Shown here: positions 51,734 to 61,328 of the stretch, one piece after another
Numbering within the stretch: the first letter of the stretch is position 1
Layout: every line of letters starts with the position of its first letter
NCBI GenBank assembly: GCA_041395385.1
Contig: JAWLAN010000006.1
Location: forward strand, 310,001 to 374,000
Reading direction: 5' to 3'
Length of the DNA: 64,000 bases
Source of the DNA: JAJVHZ01 sp041395385
GTDB taxonomy: Bacteria; Pseudomonadota; Gammaproteobacteria; JAJPIJ01
The notes under the pieces: model-generated
Told to the model about the DNA's origin: nothing
Seen by the model: only the letters and a program-made list of their open reading frames with translations
Databases searched by the model: none
Translations under genes and position numbers: made by a program

Positions 51734-53170
51734 TCAACCCTCCTCGCAGGCGGCCAGGCGCCGGTACTGCTCGCGCTCGCGTTCCCCGGCGTGGAGTTCG
51801 AACAGCGCCTCGAGCCGGGCGAGATTCAGCATCCGCTCGACCTTCTCGACCTGCGTCTTCAGACGCGCCTGATCCAGCTCGGCGGTCTCGGCCGCGGGCA
51901 GGGCGCGCAGCGCCTCCCGCAGCCGCGCGTACTCCGGCCTCGCCGCCAGATAGGCGTGGATCTCCGCCAGGACCGGATCGCCCTCCCTCCACGTCGGTTC
52001 ATCCGAAGCACCCCGCAGCTGCGGCCAGCGCCCGATGAGCTGCTCGCGCAGCTGCTTCTGCAGCGCCTCGATGTCGCCGGCGATCTGCTCTTTGCGCGAC
52101 TCGAGCGCCTTCTCCTGCCTCCTGAGCTCCTCGCGTTTGGCGGCGAGCTCGTCGGCCTTCAGGCTCCAGCCGTGGCGCGCGGCGACATCGGCGGCAATCC
52201 GCCAATAGACCGAACTCGTATTGTCCGGGACCTGTACATCGCGCAACGCCCGCGGTTCCCAATCCTCGAGAAAGACTTCGCTGGTGGAGCGCGAAAGGTC
52301 GTAGCTGACCGCCGTGCGCAACGTGTACCAGTGCGCCTCGCGCAGACTGACCCTGCCGTCGCGATCCAGGTCCGGATCGCTGGCGAGCGGCCCGCCCTGG
52401 CGCGACCTGCCGGCGAGAGCCGCAAAGAAGTAAGTGGTGTAATCGCGGTACTCGACATTCTCTATGTCGAGCTGGCAACCCTCGGCGCCGCGCTTCGCCT
52501 CCTGCGACATGAACCCGCAGCGATTCTGCGTGGACAACCTTCGATTGCCGGGCGGCCGGTACATGAGGCTCGAAAACCCGCCCGAGAAGCACTGCGGCAG
52601 AACGTACCGGATCGTGGTCTCATCGGGCGCCTTGTCCAGAACGCGGTCGAGCTCCTCGACGGTGATCGCGGAGGGCCCCCAGAGATCCAGCGTATTGTCG
52701 GCGTAGACGTTGTCGCCCTCGCCGCCATGACCGTTGAACACGAGCAGCAATTGCGAACCCGGCGCGAGGCCGGCAAGCGTCTTCTCGAGCGCCGGCGTCA
52801 GTTCCTCCTCACGCGTGGAACCCAGCACGTCCTTCACCGCATGGCGCTTGTAGCGCAGCCGGCTCGAACCCGGGTCCTCGAAGATCTCCGACAGCGCCGT
52901 CAGCGGCCCGTCCTCCGGGGCAATCGGATCCAGGTAAACGACGTCGTCGCCCGGCTGGTTGCCGATGCCGAAATACATGTCGACCTCGTAGCCCAGCCGC
53001 GGCAACAGCTCCTGCAGCCAAAGGACGTTCTGCTCGATCTGGCCCTGCGATTCGCCCAGCCGGGGCCCACCCCCGATCACGATCGCCTTGCCGCCGGCCG
53101 GGGCGTCGGCCGGCACCGCGCCGGCGAGCGCCGCCATCGCGCCGATCATGATCCCACCGCGCAATCGCAT
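51734..53170 (-). CDS. Secreted caspase-fold (C13-like) cysteine peptidase with EF-hand and coiled coil
   Basis: 478 residues. The signal peptide ends near AVPADAPAGG. The caspase/legumain-like fold has the catalytic dyad His148 (LLLVFNGHGGEGDN) and Cys194 (YVLPQCFSGGFSSL). Residues 267-278 form a perfect EF-hand loop (DLDRDGRVSLRE), which may bind calcium. Residues 340-380 form a charged coiled coil (KREELRRQEKALESRKEQIA). The last 100 residues are also helical. Peptidase family C13 or an uncharacterised caspase-like group fits best. The start at 53170 follows AGGAGAG. The MBL-fold gene upstream on the same strand (228 bp) may be a partner. Confidence 0.75.
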   Translation of the reverse strand: MRLRGGIMIGAMAALAGAVPADAPAGGKAIVIGGGPRLGESQGQIEQNVLWLQELLPRLGYEVDMYFGIGNQPGDDVVYLDPIAPEDGPLTALSEIFEDPGSSRLRYKRHAVKDVLGSTREEELTPALEKTLAGLAPGSQLLLVFNGHGGEGDNVYADNTLDLWGPSAITVEELDRVLDKAPDETTIRYVLPQCFSGGFSSLMYRPPGNRRLSTQNRCGFMSQEAKRGAEGCQLDIENVEYRDYTTYFFAALAGRSRQGGPLASDPDLDRDGRVSLREAHWYTLRTAVSYDLSRSTSEVFLEDWEPRALRDVQVPDNTSSVYWRIAADVAARHGWSLKADELAAKREELRRQEKALESRKEQIAGDIEALQKQLREQLIGRWPQLRGASDEPTWREGDPVLAEIHAYLAARPEYARLREALRALPAAETAELDQARLKTQVEKVERMLNLARLEALFELHAGEREREQYRRLAACEEG

Positions 53171-53326
53171 CCGAGATGACTCTCCTGGTTCCCGCCGCCG
53201 CGCCTGACTTCGCCCTGCCCGCGCCACCGGCGGCTCGGAGGCGCAGACCAGGGTAGAGGTTATCAGAACGCCGTCGCGGCGGCGGCCGGGCGGCAGGGCA
53301 AAAGTTGCGTCGGCGCGCACGTCTTC

Positions 53327-53362
53327 GCGTGAATGCCGGCGCGCGCCGGCGGGCATTCACGC
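53327..53362 (-). terminator. Strong inverted repeat between MBL-fold and caspase-fold genes
   Basis: An 11-bp perfect stem (GCGTGAATGCC pairs with GGCATTCACGC) with a GC-rich 14-base loop that can itself pair. It lies 37 bp after the MBL gene stop. There is no T-tract, so it may be a factor-dependent or attenuating structure. Confidence 0.5.
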
Positions 53363-53398
53363 ATCGCCGCCTCCGAACCGGCGCGGCAGTCCGACCCC

Positions 53399-54457
53399 TC
53401 AGAGATCGAGCGCGATACCCCGCTCGCCCGCCTGCGGGTAACGCGCCGTGAAATCGTAACGGCGCGCCAGCAGGCGCGCCCTCCACATCTCGTTGAACCG
53501 GGTCAGGTAGTTGAAGTGGATGGTCTTGCCCGGCGTGCCGTACTTGGCCACACGCGCGATGCACTCGCGATCCGGGTGCTGGAACAGTTTGCCGTTTGTC
53601 GAGACGATCCAGTGCGGACAGGCGACGGCGCGCACCAGCTCGATGTTGGTGTTGTTGCGGCTGCCGTGGTGAGGGAGCTTGAAGGCATCGACGCGCAGCG
53701 CACCCACACCGGCCAGCCGCCGCAGCGAGGTCACCAGCACCGGCGCGAGCGCGTCGGCCGCCAGGACCACGCGCCTGCCGCGATATTCCGCCAGCAGCGC
53801 GATGCTGCTGCCGTTCGGCCGCGCGGAGTCCGAGACGAAGCGGCGATCGGCCAGCGCGTCGATCGACTCCATTGCGCGCGACAGCAGCGCGCGCACGCGG
53901 TGCCGCAGTCTGCGCCTGCCGGCGCCGGGGACGAGACCGGCCGCCCTGCAGGCCTTCTCCCATTCCGGCAGCAGCCTCGCGAGCTGCGCCGGCGTCGGCG
54001 ACAGCACGGTCAGGCGCATGCCGCCGGCGAACTCCGCGGTGGGCAGCGCCGCGTTTTCCGGTACCACGACGGCGCTGCCCCCGAAGCTCGCGTTCCAGGG
54101 CAGCGCCATGCCCGCGATCTGGGCCGTGAGATCCTCGCCCTGCAATGCGCCGCGCCGGCCGGCCGCCAGGTGGCGGTAACCGTTGAACCAGATATCGCCG
54201 AAGGTCACGCCGAGCCGCCGGGAGTCGGCGAGCAGATCGACCGCACCGCCGATGTGATCGACGTCCACGTGTGTGACGACGAACAGCTCGAAATGCCGGT
54301 CCTGCGGCTTCAGCGACTCGATGCGGCCGCGCAACGCCTCGCGATAGACGGCCTGCGTGCCGCAGTCGACGAGGATGCGCCGCGGACGGCGCGCCGGGCC
54401 GTACTCGATCCAGAGCGAATCACCGTACTCCGCCGCAAGCACCTCGATGCGCAGCAA
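53399..54457 (-). CDS. ComEC-like metallo-beta-lactamase-fold hydrolase
   Basis: 352 residues. The metal motif HxDxDH is VTHVDVDHIGGAV (His63, Asp65, Asp67, His68). A later Asp is in VVLAADALAPV, and the last His pair in FKLPHHGSRNN, typical of the ComEC/Rec2-like MBL group. I place the start at TTG 54457, giving the family-typical N-terminus LRIEVLAAEYGDSLWIEYG. It is preceded at eight bases by AGGGAGGG. An ATG at 54496 is in frame but without a ribosome-binding site. Relatives act on nucleic acids or nucleotides. Cytoplasmic. Confidence 0.78.
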   Translation of the reverse strand: MLRIEVLAAEYGDSLWIEYGPARRPRRILVDCGTQAVYREALRGRIESLKPQDRHFELFVVTHVDVDHIGGAVDLLADSRRLGVTFGDIWFNGYRHLAAGRRGALQGEDLTAQIAGMALPWNASFGGSAVVVPENAALPTAEFAGGMRLTVLSPTPAQLARLLPEWEKACRAAGLVPGAGRRRLRHRVRALLSRAMESIDALADRRFVSDSARPNGSSIALLAEYRGRRVVLAADALAPVLVTSLRRLAGVGALRVDAFKLPHHGSRNNTNIELVRAVACPHWIVSTNGKLFQHPDRECIARVAKYGTPGKTIHFNYLTRFNEMWRARLLARRYDFTARYPQAGERGIALDL

Positions 54458-54895
54458 GTTCGCCACCCTCCCTACGCCTGCTCTCGAGGAGAGCATAGTT
54501 CATCGGCGCTCGGGAGGTGTGCGCGCTCGATGCCCAACCAGGCGGGGTGGCCGGAAATGGCCGATTATTCAGATCGTGATCGGGGATCGCCGCCGAAGGG
54601 ACGCGTGAGGTGAGCGGCGGCGCGACCATGAGCCGTCCGGTCTGCCATTCCTGGGGGAGTGAATCATCGGATAGATGGGCGCCCTGCCGGCGTCCTGCCG
54701 GCACGGCGCCCCGGACAACCGTCCTTGTCCCGAGACCTGCGTCCGTACGACATATATAGCGGACGGCGTCGTGGGCGCCTTGATAGGTCGTAAGCCGAAT
54801 CATCCCTAGGAGAAAACCCTAATCCTTCGCGCCGGCGCCGGCCGCCCCTCCGCGTGCAGTCCATGGGGCGGGTGCGAAGCGGGCGTGGGAGTGAA
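54458..54895. other. Intergenic region, no gene supported
   Basis: About 440 bp between the MBL gene and the response-regulator stop. It contains promoter space for the MBL gene. Only a short ATATATAGCG tract and TAGGAGAAAACCCTAA stand out. I see no RNA gene. Confidence 0.3.
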
Positions 54896-55522
54896 TCAGG
54901 TGAGGTCGTGGTCCAGGCAGTACCGCATGATCTCCGCGTTGTTCGCCAGACCGAGCTTTTTCAGCAGGTTGGTGCGGTGCGTGCTCACCGTCTTGACGCT
55001 CAGGTGCAGAATCTCGGCGATCTCGCCGACCGTCTTGCCCGTGCCGATGAGGCACATCACCCGGTATTCCTGCGGCGAGAGCCGTTCGTGCGGTTGCTGC
55101 GTGCCGTCGCCGATGACGTTCATGGCCAGACGCTTGGCCAGCGCGGTGCTGACGTAGTCGTCCCCGCTCAGTATCGTGCGCACGGCGGTCAGCAGGTCCT
55201 CCGGCGCTTTTTTCTTGGTGAGATAGCCGTCGGCGCCCGCCTTCAGCGCGCGCAGCGCGAAGTGCTCCTCCGGATGCATACTGAGCACCAGTATCGGAAC
55301 CTCCGGGCATTGCCGTCGCAGCGAGGTGAGGCCGCCCATGCCCTCGTTTCCGGGCATGGTCAGATCCATGATGATGGCGTCGTAACGCTGCTGGCGCGTG
55401 GCGCTGAGCAGCATGTCGGTGTCCTCCACCTCGTCGATGGTCGCGCTGGGGAAGGCATCGAGCAGGAGTTGCTTAACCCCGCGGCTGACAATGGGGTGGT
55501 CGTCGGCGATGATCATTTTCAT
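54896..55522 (-). CDS. NarL/FixJ-family response regulator
   Basis: 208 residues. Receiver domain with acidic pocket Asp7/Asp8 and phosphoacceptor Asp53 (AIIMDLTMPGNEG), the Ser/Lys residues LVLSMHP and GYLTKKK. LuxR-type HTH at 143-200 (LSPQEYRVMCLIGTGKTVGE, LHLSVKTVSTHRTNLLKKLG). It is the output partner of the kinase encoded 13 bp upstream. Target genes are unknown. GGAAG precedes the ATG. Confidence 0.92.
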   Translation of the reverse strand: MKMIIADDHPIVSRGVKQLLLDAFPSATIDEVEDTDMLLSATRQQRYDAIIMDLTMPGNEGMGGLTSLRRQCPEVPILVLSMHPEEHFALRALKAGADGYLTKKKAPEDLLTAVRTILSGDDYVSTALAKRLAMNVIGDGTQQPHERLSPQEYRVMCLIGTGKTVGEIAEILHLSVKTVSTHRTNLLKKLGLANNAEIMRYCLDHDLT

Positions 55523-55535
55523 TTACGCCATCTTC

Positions 55536-57920
55536 CTAGATTGCTGCTGAGTCCGCATCGACAGGCATCTCCACACTTACGACTGTGCCACGCCCTGGGA
55601 TACCTGTCACCGTCAGATGGCCGGCCAGCAGCCGCGCCCGTTCACGCATGCCGAGCATGCCCAGCGCGCTTGCCGAGTTGGGCTCGCTCTCCGCGATGCC
55701 CCGGCCGTCGTCCTGGATGTCCACCCGCAAGACGCCGTCGACCTCGACCAGCGATACGTCGACACGCGTCGCGCGCGCATGGCGGGCGACATTGGTCATC
55801 GCCTCCTGCACGATGCGGAACACGTGCGTGGCCTCCCCGCCCGGCAGCGCCGCGATCTCGCTGGCGTGCACGCGGCAGCGGATGCCTGTGCGCTCCGCGA
55901 ACTGCTCGGCGTATACCTCCAGGGCGGGCACCAGTCCCATGTCCTCCAGCATCTGGGGGCGCAGTTGCGCGCTGATGCGCTGCACGCTGTCCACGGTCGT
56001 GTCGATGAGCGCGGTCATGCCCCTGAGCTTGTCGATCACGGCGGCGCGGGCGGTCTCGTCCCCGCCGCCAAGACGCTGCGCCGCCCAGCTCGCATCGAGC
56101 TTCAGGGCCGTCAGTGACTGCCCGAGCTGATCGTGGACCTCCCGCGCGAGGTGGCGGCGTTCCGCCTCCACCGCCTCGTCCAGCCGGCCGAGCAGGGTTC
56201 GCAGCTGTTCGCGCGAGCGACGCAGCTCCATTTCCACGTCCTTGTTGTCCGAGATGTCGGTGACCGTGCCCATGAAACCCGTGAGCCTGCCGTCCGGGGC
56301 ATGCTGGGGGATGCCGCTGCAAAGCGCCCAGCGCACTTCTCCGTCCGGGCGCTGGTAGCGGTACTCGGCCTGGAACGGCGTGCGCCCGGCGACCGCCCGG
56401 TACCATTGCGCGCTGAGGCGATCGCGGTCCTCCGGATACAGGGCGCTCGTCCAGCCCTTGCCCTGGGCGTGCTCGGGAGACATTCCGGTGATGTCGCACC
56501 AGCGCTGGTTGACGTAAAGGCAGTCGCCGCTGGCATCCGTCTCGAACACTCCTACCGGGGCGATCTGCACGAGCTCGTGGAAGCGCCGTTCGCTCGACGC
56601 CAGCTGTTCCATCGCCCGCCGCAGGGCGGTGATGTCGCGGTTGGCCTCCAGCATCAGTGTGCGGCCGCCTATCGTCACCTTCTGCACGCGGCTGGATACG
56701 ATGACCTGCCGGCCGCTGCGCGTGTATTGGCGCAATTCGCCGGACCACTTGCCGTGGCGGTCGAGTTCGGCCTGCAACTGCTCGCGCGTATCGGGAAAGA
56801 CGGTCTTGAGCAGGACGTGCGACGCCCGCCCCACCGCTTCTTCCTTGGAGTACCCGTAGAGGCGTTCGGAGCCCTGGTTCCAGAACACGATGCCGTTGGT
56901 TTCGTCCCACACGAAGATCGGATCGTGGGCGAGGTGGATGAGCATCGCCTGCTGGCGCAAGCCCTCCTCGGCCGTCAATCGCTGCGTGCGATCGTGCGCG
57001 AGGAGGAGGAAGCGCCTTTGGCCGTGCAACCGGCAGCAGCTGCGCCGCATGTCCATCGACACGGTCGTGCCGTTCTTGCGGCGGTACAGCGCGCGCCCGC
57101 TCATCCCCTGGCCAGGCTGCAGGCACGCCCAATCCTCACCGCCTTTCCCGGCCGCCGCCTCGCCCGCGTCCAGATCCTGCACCGACATCGCGAGCAGCTC
57201 GCCGCGGGTGTAGCCCAGGCAGTCGCAGGCGGCCCGGTTCACCTCGGTGAGGCGGCCGGCCTCGTCGTGAACCAGAAACGCGTCGGCGGCGTGCTCGGCC
57301 AGCGCCCGCAGCATGACCTCCGTCTCGCCGGCCTCGGCGATCCTCGCCTCGGGCACGGCCATCGTCTCAACGCGCCCGGCGGCCGGAGTGGCGAGGATCT
57401 CCTCAGGCATGCCGTCCGCGGGTTGCCGTTCGACTCCAGAAATGGCGAGTGCCGCCAGATCCCGCAGCACCTCGGCGCCGCGCTCGGGCCATCCACGCGG
57501 CCGGTCGTCGATAACGCAGAGCATCCCCTGTAGCCGACCGTCGGCGGACTTGTACGGCACGGCCAGGCACGAACGGAAGCCGCACTCGAGCAGGGCCGTG
57601 CATTCCGGCGCCGTCGGGTGCTGGCGCGTGTCCTCGGCAAGGAATGACTCGCCGCTGGCCGAGAGCCGCGCATACAGGGGGTCCGACACCGTGGTGGTAA
57701 GCGCGCGGCAGAGCTCGGTCGACAGTCCGAACGCGCCCGTCGTCTGATGCCGGTCGGGATGGACGATGCTGAACAGTGAGGCGGACGCGCCCAGGGCGCG
57801 GGCGGCCGCTCTCGCCAGCAGTTCGGGCATCGAGGCCTCCGGCACATCGGGGAGGACGGCTTCACCCACCTGCTGCGGCGGCGGGGACTGCGGAAGCGAC
57901 GATCTTGACGGTTGATCCAC
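55536..57920 (-). CDS. GAF/PAS sensor histidine kinase of the NarX-DegS (HisKA_3) type
   Basis: 794 residues, no membrane helix, so a cytoplasmic signal is read. Domains: GAF at 25-165 (FRSCLAVPYKSADGRLQGML), three PAS domains (AADAFLVHDEAGRLTEVNRA; DPIFVWDETNGIVFWNQGSE; IAPVGVFETDASGDCLYVNQ), then the HisKA_3 dimer helix with His596 (HLAREVHDQLGQSLTALKLD) and an HATPase_c end (VQEAMTNVARHARA, LGMLGMRERARLL). PAS or GAF may bind haem, flavin or a small molecule. GTG start at 57920. With the response regulator it forms a two-gene operon. Confidence 0.9.
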   Translation of the reverse strand: MDQPSRSSLPQSPPPQQVGEAVLPDVPEASMPELLARAAARALGASASLFSIVHPDRHQTTGAFGLSTELCRALTTTVSDPLYARLSASGESFLAEDTRQHPTAPECTALLECGFRSCLAVPYKSADGRLQGMLCVIDDRPRGWPERGAEVLRDLAALAISGVERQPADGMPEEILATPAAGRVETMAVPEARIAEAGETEVMLRALAEHAADAFLVHDEAGRLTEVNRAACDCLGYTRGELLAMSVQDLDAGEAAAGKGGEDWACLQPGQGMSGRALYRRKNGTTVSMDMRRSCCRLHGQRRFLLLAHDRTQRLTAEEGLRQQAMLIHLAHDPIFVWDETNGIVFWNQGSERLYGYSKEEAVGRASHVLLKTVFPDTREQLQAELDRHGKWSGELRQYTRSGRQVIVSSRVQKVTIGGRTLMLEANRDITALRRAMEQLASSERRFHELVQIAPVGVFETDASGDCLYVNQRWCDITGMSPEHAQGKGWTSALYPEDRDRLSAQWYRAVAGRTPFQAEYRYQRPDGEVRWALCSGIPQHAPDGRLTGFMGTVTDISDNKDVEMELRRSREQLRTLLGRLDEAVEAERRHLAREVHDQLGQSLTALKLDASWAAQRLGGGDETARAAVIDKLRGMTALIDTTVDSVQRISAQLRPQMLEDMGLVPALEVYAEQFAERTGIRCRVHASEIAALPGGEATHVFRIVQEAMTNVARHARATRVDVSLVEVDGVLRVDIQDDGRGIAESEPNSASALGMLGMRERARLLAGHLTVTGIPGRGTVVSVEMPVDADSAAI

Positions 57921-58124
57921 GGATACCGCTTTCGGCCGATGAACGGAAGGCCGCCCTATGTGATCCCTGCAGGACCGTAGAGACGATACTACGACCCGCC
58001 CTCCTTTGCATCAGCCGGCCGCGGCGGCAGCGCGGGCCCGAAACCCGCAAGACCGTCGCCGTCAAGAAAAAATCCCGCGGGTCGATACTCAGTTACTCAA
58101 GACCACGCCGGGCCGTCCGATCTC

Positions 58125-59786
58125 ATGTCCAATCATGCTGCGCGTACTGCCGCTATCGCGGCGCTGCTGGCACTCGCCACGCCGGCGACGGCCGAGGCCG
58201 GCGCCGAGCCCGGGCTGGACGTGCGCGTGCTGATCGACGTCTCCGGCAGCATGAAACGCAACGATCGGGCAAACCTGCGCGTCCCGGCATTGCGCCTGCT
58301 GACCGGTCTGCTGCCGGAAGGCGCGCACGCCGGCGTCTGGATCTTCGGAGACCGGGCCGTGGAGCTGCTCGCCCCCCGCCGCGTCGATACGGCGTGGAAG
58401 CGGGCCGCGAATGCCGCGGCGGCGAAGGTTCACTCGCGCGACCAGCACACCGACATCGAGGCGGCCCTGCTGGAGGCGACGCAGGACTGGACTGGCGCGA
58501 GCCCCCCGGGTCGACGCGAGTTGATCGTGCTGACCGACGGCATCCTCGATGTTGCCGCGGGCGGGGAGGAAAGCCGGGCTTCACGCACCCGCCTGCTCGA
58601 GGTTCAGCTGCCGAGTCTGAGGCGGCTGAACGCGCGGGTCCACACGCTCGCGCTCTCGCCGGAGGCCGATGCCGGGCTCATGGAGAGGCTGTCCGCCGCC
58701 AGCGGCGGATACCACGAGGCGGTCGCGCACGCCGGCGGCATAGAGCGCGCCTTTCTTCGCATCTTCGAGGCCAGCGCGACACCGGACAGCCTGCCCATCG
58801 TCGAGAACCGCTTCGAGGTCGATGCCAGCGTCACCGAGCTTACGCTCGTGGTGTTTCGCGCCGTGGACTCATCGCCCACCCGCATAATCGAACCCGACGG
58901 CCAGCCGCTGGGATGGGAACGTCTCTCCGAGGATGTGCGCTGGGATCACGAGCGCGGCTTCGATCTCATCACCGTCACGGGACCGGCGGCCGGCACGTGG
59001 AGGATCAACGCCAATCCCGACCCCGCCAACCGCGCGCTGGTCATCACCGACCTGCAGCTGAAGGTCCGGAAGATGCCGAAGCATGTCGCGGCGGGCAGAC
59101 CGGCGGCCGTGAGCCTGGAACTGACCGACGGCGGCAGACTCATCGACAGCCCCGCCATTCTGGGCCGGACGACCTTTGCCGCGAGCCTCACCGGGAGGTC
59201 CGGCGCAAGCGTGAACATAGCGGTTGAGCCGACGGACGTAACGGGGCGTCTCCTCGCCTCCATCCCGGCGATGCCCGAGGCAGGCACCTACGAGCTGAGG
59301 GTCACCGCGAACGCTCCGACATTCGCGCGCGAGCTACGGCATGTGATGACCGTCGGCGCGATCGCGTCGGACGCTGTGGAGGGCGCCGAGGCGGCGACCG
59401 CGGACGGGCGCGATCCCATCGAACAGGTGCGCGCCGGCGAGACGACCAACGGCAACGCGAGTCCCGCCGCGGACGCGCCCGGCGATGTCCCCGTCGCGGT
59501 GCACGCTGACGCGGTCCGGCCCACGAAGGGAGATCATCGCGCAACGACCGCGGCTGCCGCCCTGGCGGCGGAGGGGGAAGAGCCGGGCGAGGGGATCGAT
59601 GGCGTCACGGAGAACGCGCCCGCCGCCTCCGCGGCGGATTCCGCGGATACTCCCGCGTACCTCGAAGGATTGAAGGACATTGCGGTGGTGGCCGGGTTCA
59701 ATCTGCTCCTTGCCGGTATCGGCCTGTACTTCCACCGTCGCTGGCGCAACCGCCCTGGCGTCGCCCCTGCCCTGGAGGCGCTATGA
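58125..59786 (+). CDS. Exported von Willebrand factor A (vWA) domain protein, TIGR03503-like
   Basis: 553 residues. The signal peptide ends near TAEAGAEPG. The vWA domain occupies about 30-230 with a perfect MIDAS motif (VLIDVSGSMKRND; IVLTDGILDV). Beta-sandwich segments follow, and a low-complexity Ala/Asp/Gly-rich region leads to a C-terminal membrane helix (IAVVAGFNLLLAGIGLYF). So the bulk faces the periplasm. It matches the conserved family I know as TIGR03503. Its stop overlaps the next gene by four bases. Function unknown; vWA domains bind proteins through a metal. Confidence 0.8.
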   Translation: MSNHAARTAAIAALLALATPATAEAGAEPGLDVRVLIDVSGSMKRNDRANLRVPALRLLTGLLPEGAHAGVWIFGDRAVELLAPRRVDTAWKRAANAAAAKVHSRDQHTDIEAALLEATQDWTGASPPGRRELIVLTDGILDVAAGGEESRASRTRLLEVQLPSLRRLNARVHTLALSPEADAGLMERLSAASGGYHEAVAHAGGIERAFLRIFEASATPDSLPIVENRFEVDASVTELTLVVFRAVDSSPTRIIEPDGQPLGWERLSEDVRWDHERGFDLITVTGPAAGTWRINANPDPANRALVITDLQLKVRKMPKHVAAGRPAAVSLELTDGGRLIDSPAILGRTTFAASLTGRSGASVNIAVEPTDVTGRLLASIPAMPEAGTYELRVTANAPTFARELRHVMTVGAIASDAVEGAEAATADGRDPIEQVRAGETTNGNASPAADAPGDVPVAVHADAVRPTKGDHRATTAAAALAAEGEEPGEGIDGVTENAPAASAADSADTPAYLEGLKDIAVVAGFNLLLAGIGLYFHRRWRNRPGVAPALEAL

Positions 59787-60358
59787 ACGCTCTGATCAAC
59801 GAGCCGTCATGGATGATCATCGTCATGGAGACGACGTGTATCCTGCTGCTCGCCTGCACGGTCCTGGTCTTCCTCATGCTGCGGCAAAGCCGGCGCGACA
59901 AGGAGAACGTGCGCGGCTTCATCGCCGCGGTCCACAACGACCTGAAATCGCGGGAGGGATCGCTGCTCGAGGTCTGCGATCAGCGATTCCGCATGACCAC
60001 GGAGCAGATTGGCAGTTCGGTCGACGAGCTCGTCGGCATGGAGCGCGACATCTACAAGATGCTGGTGGTCGCCTACCACGATCGCGATGGCGTCTCCATG
60101 CTGAAGGTCCACAGCAACGTCAAGCGGCTGCTGTGGGCTTGCCTGGACCTCGCGCCCGCGCAGAACGAATACGGCACGCCCGAGGGCATCCAGAGATACG
60201 AATCCATGGTTCAGCAGCTCGCAGACTCCGAGGAACACAACAAGCGGTTGCACGAGCAGATCGCCCGCAACCAGGAGGAAATGGCGCGCCTGCTGGCCGA
60301 GTACCAGCGCGTCTTCAAGAAGACCCAGGCGCAGGACGCGGAAGCCGCGACCGCCTGA
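59783..60358 (+). CDS. Membrane-anchored coiled-coil protein coupled to the vWA gene
   Basis: 191 residues: one N-terminal membrane helix (MIIVMETTCILLLACTVLVF), then a soluble helical part with a DELVGMERDIYKMLVVAYHD segment and a C-terminal coiled coil (RLHEQIARNQEEMARLLAEY). The ATGA overlap with the vWA gene indicates coupled translation, and the product probably forms a complex with the vWA protein at the membrane. No named family is recognised. Confidence 0.72.
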   Translation: MNALINEPSWMIIVMETTCILLLACTVLVFLMLRQSRRDKENVRGFIAAVHNDLKSREGSLLEVCDQRFRMTTEQIGSSVDELVGMERDIYKMLVVAYHDRDGVSMLKVHSNVKRLLWACLDLAPAQNEYGTPEGIQRYESMVQQLADSEEHNKRLHEQIARNQEEMARLLAEYQRVFKKTQAQDAEAATA

Positions 60359-60422
60359 GCGCGGTCACGCGGCGCAGGCCCGCGCCCGGCCCTCGCGCCG
60401 CCGCCAACGCCGCCCGGCCGTG

Positions 60423-61328
60423 TCAGGCGCGCCGGGTGACCGCGTAAACGCCCGCGCAGACCAGCACGGCGCCTGCGAGTTGCAGCGTCGAGGTCGCCTC
60501 GCCGAGGACGAGGTGCCCGAGCGCGATGGTGATGATGGGTCCCATCGAGCTCACCACCGCGGCGCGGCCCGCTCCCAATCGACGTATCCCGGCAGACACG
60601 AGAAACGCGGGCAGGACCGTGGACACGAGCGCCATCGCCGCCGCCCAGCCGTACACCGGCGCCGGCAGCCGCAGATCGCCCATCTCGTGGGTCATCGCGA
60701 AATGCACCATGACCGCGGCGCAGGACACGGTCATCGCCGTCGCGGTGAACACGGCGGCGCCGAGCTTGGCGATCAGCGCCTCGCTGCCGACCAGGTAGAT
60801 CGCAAAGCAAACCGCACTCACGAAGACCAGTCCGCTGCCCATCAGCGCCGCCGGCTGCTGCACGGAGATGTCGGCGTATACCGCCATCGCGATGCCGGCA
60901 TAGCTCAGCGCCGTGGCGGCGACCTCGCGGCGGGAGATCCGCGCGCCGGCAAGGTGCGCGGACAGCAGCACCACGAGCGTCGGATAGAGAAACAGGATCA
61001 ACCGCTCGAGTCCGGCGGAGATGTACTTCAGGCCTAGGAAGTCCAGGTAACTGGCGAAGTAGTGGCCGAGCAGACCCATGGCGATCACGCCCGCCCAGTC
61101 CCGCCTGGTGGTGGCGAGGCCGCCCCGGCCGCGCCATTTCACCGCGGCCACGGCGAGGAAGAACGGCAGGGAGAACCCCATGCGCAGGGCGAGCAGCGTC
61201 GCGGCGTCGACGCCGTGGCGGTAGGCAAGCTTGATGAAGATCGACTTGACCGAGAAGCACGTCGCTGCGAGCAGTATCAGGACCGCGCCGGAACCCATCC
61301 AGCGATCAGCTAGCCGCGGGAAGCGCAT
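60423..61328 (-). CDS. EamA/DMT-family transporter
   Basis: 301 residues with ten predicted helices in two EamA repeats (LILLAATCFSVKSIFIKLAY; the second begins MGSGLVFVSAVCFAIYLVGS). The usual inner-half patterns LKYISAGLERLILFLYPTLV and GAGRAAVVSSMGPIITIALG are present. It exports or imports a metabolite that cannot be named from sequence. The ATG at 61328 was chosen because upstream codons are arginine-rich and not membrane-like. Starts a single-gene unit. Confidence 0.87.
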   Translation of the reverse strand: MRFPRLADRWMGSGAVLILLAATCFSVKSIFIKLAYRHGVDAATLLALRMGFSLPFFLAVAAVKWRGRGGLATTRRDWAGVIAMGLLGHYFASYLDFLGLKYISAGLERLILFLYPTLVVLLSAHLAGARISRREVAATALSYAGIAMAVYADISVQQPAALMGSGLVFVSAVCFAIYLVGSEALIAKLGAAVFTATAMTVSCAAVMVHFAMTHEMGDLRLPAPVYGWAAAMALVSTVLPAFLVSAGIRRLGAGRAAVVSSMGPIITIALGHLVLGEATSTLQLAGAVLVCAGVYAVTRRA

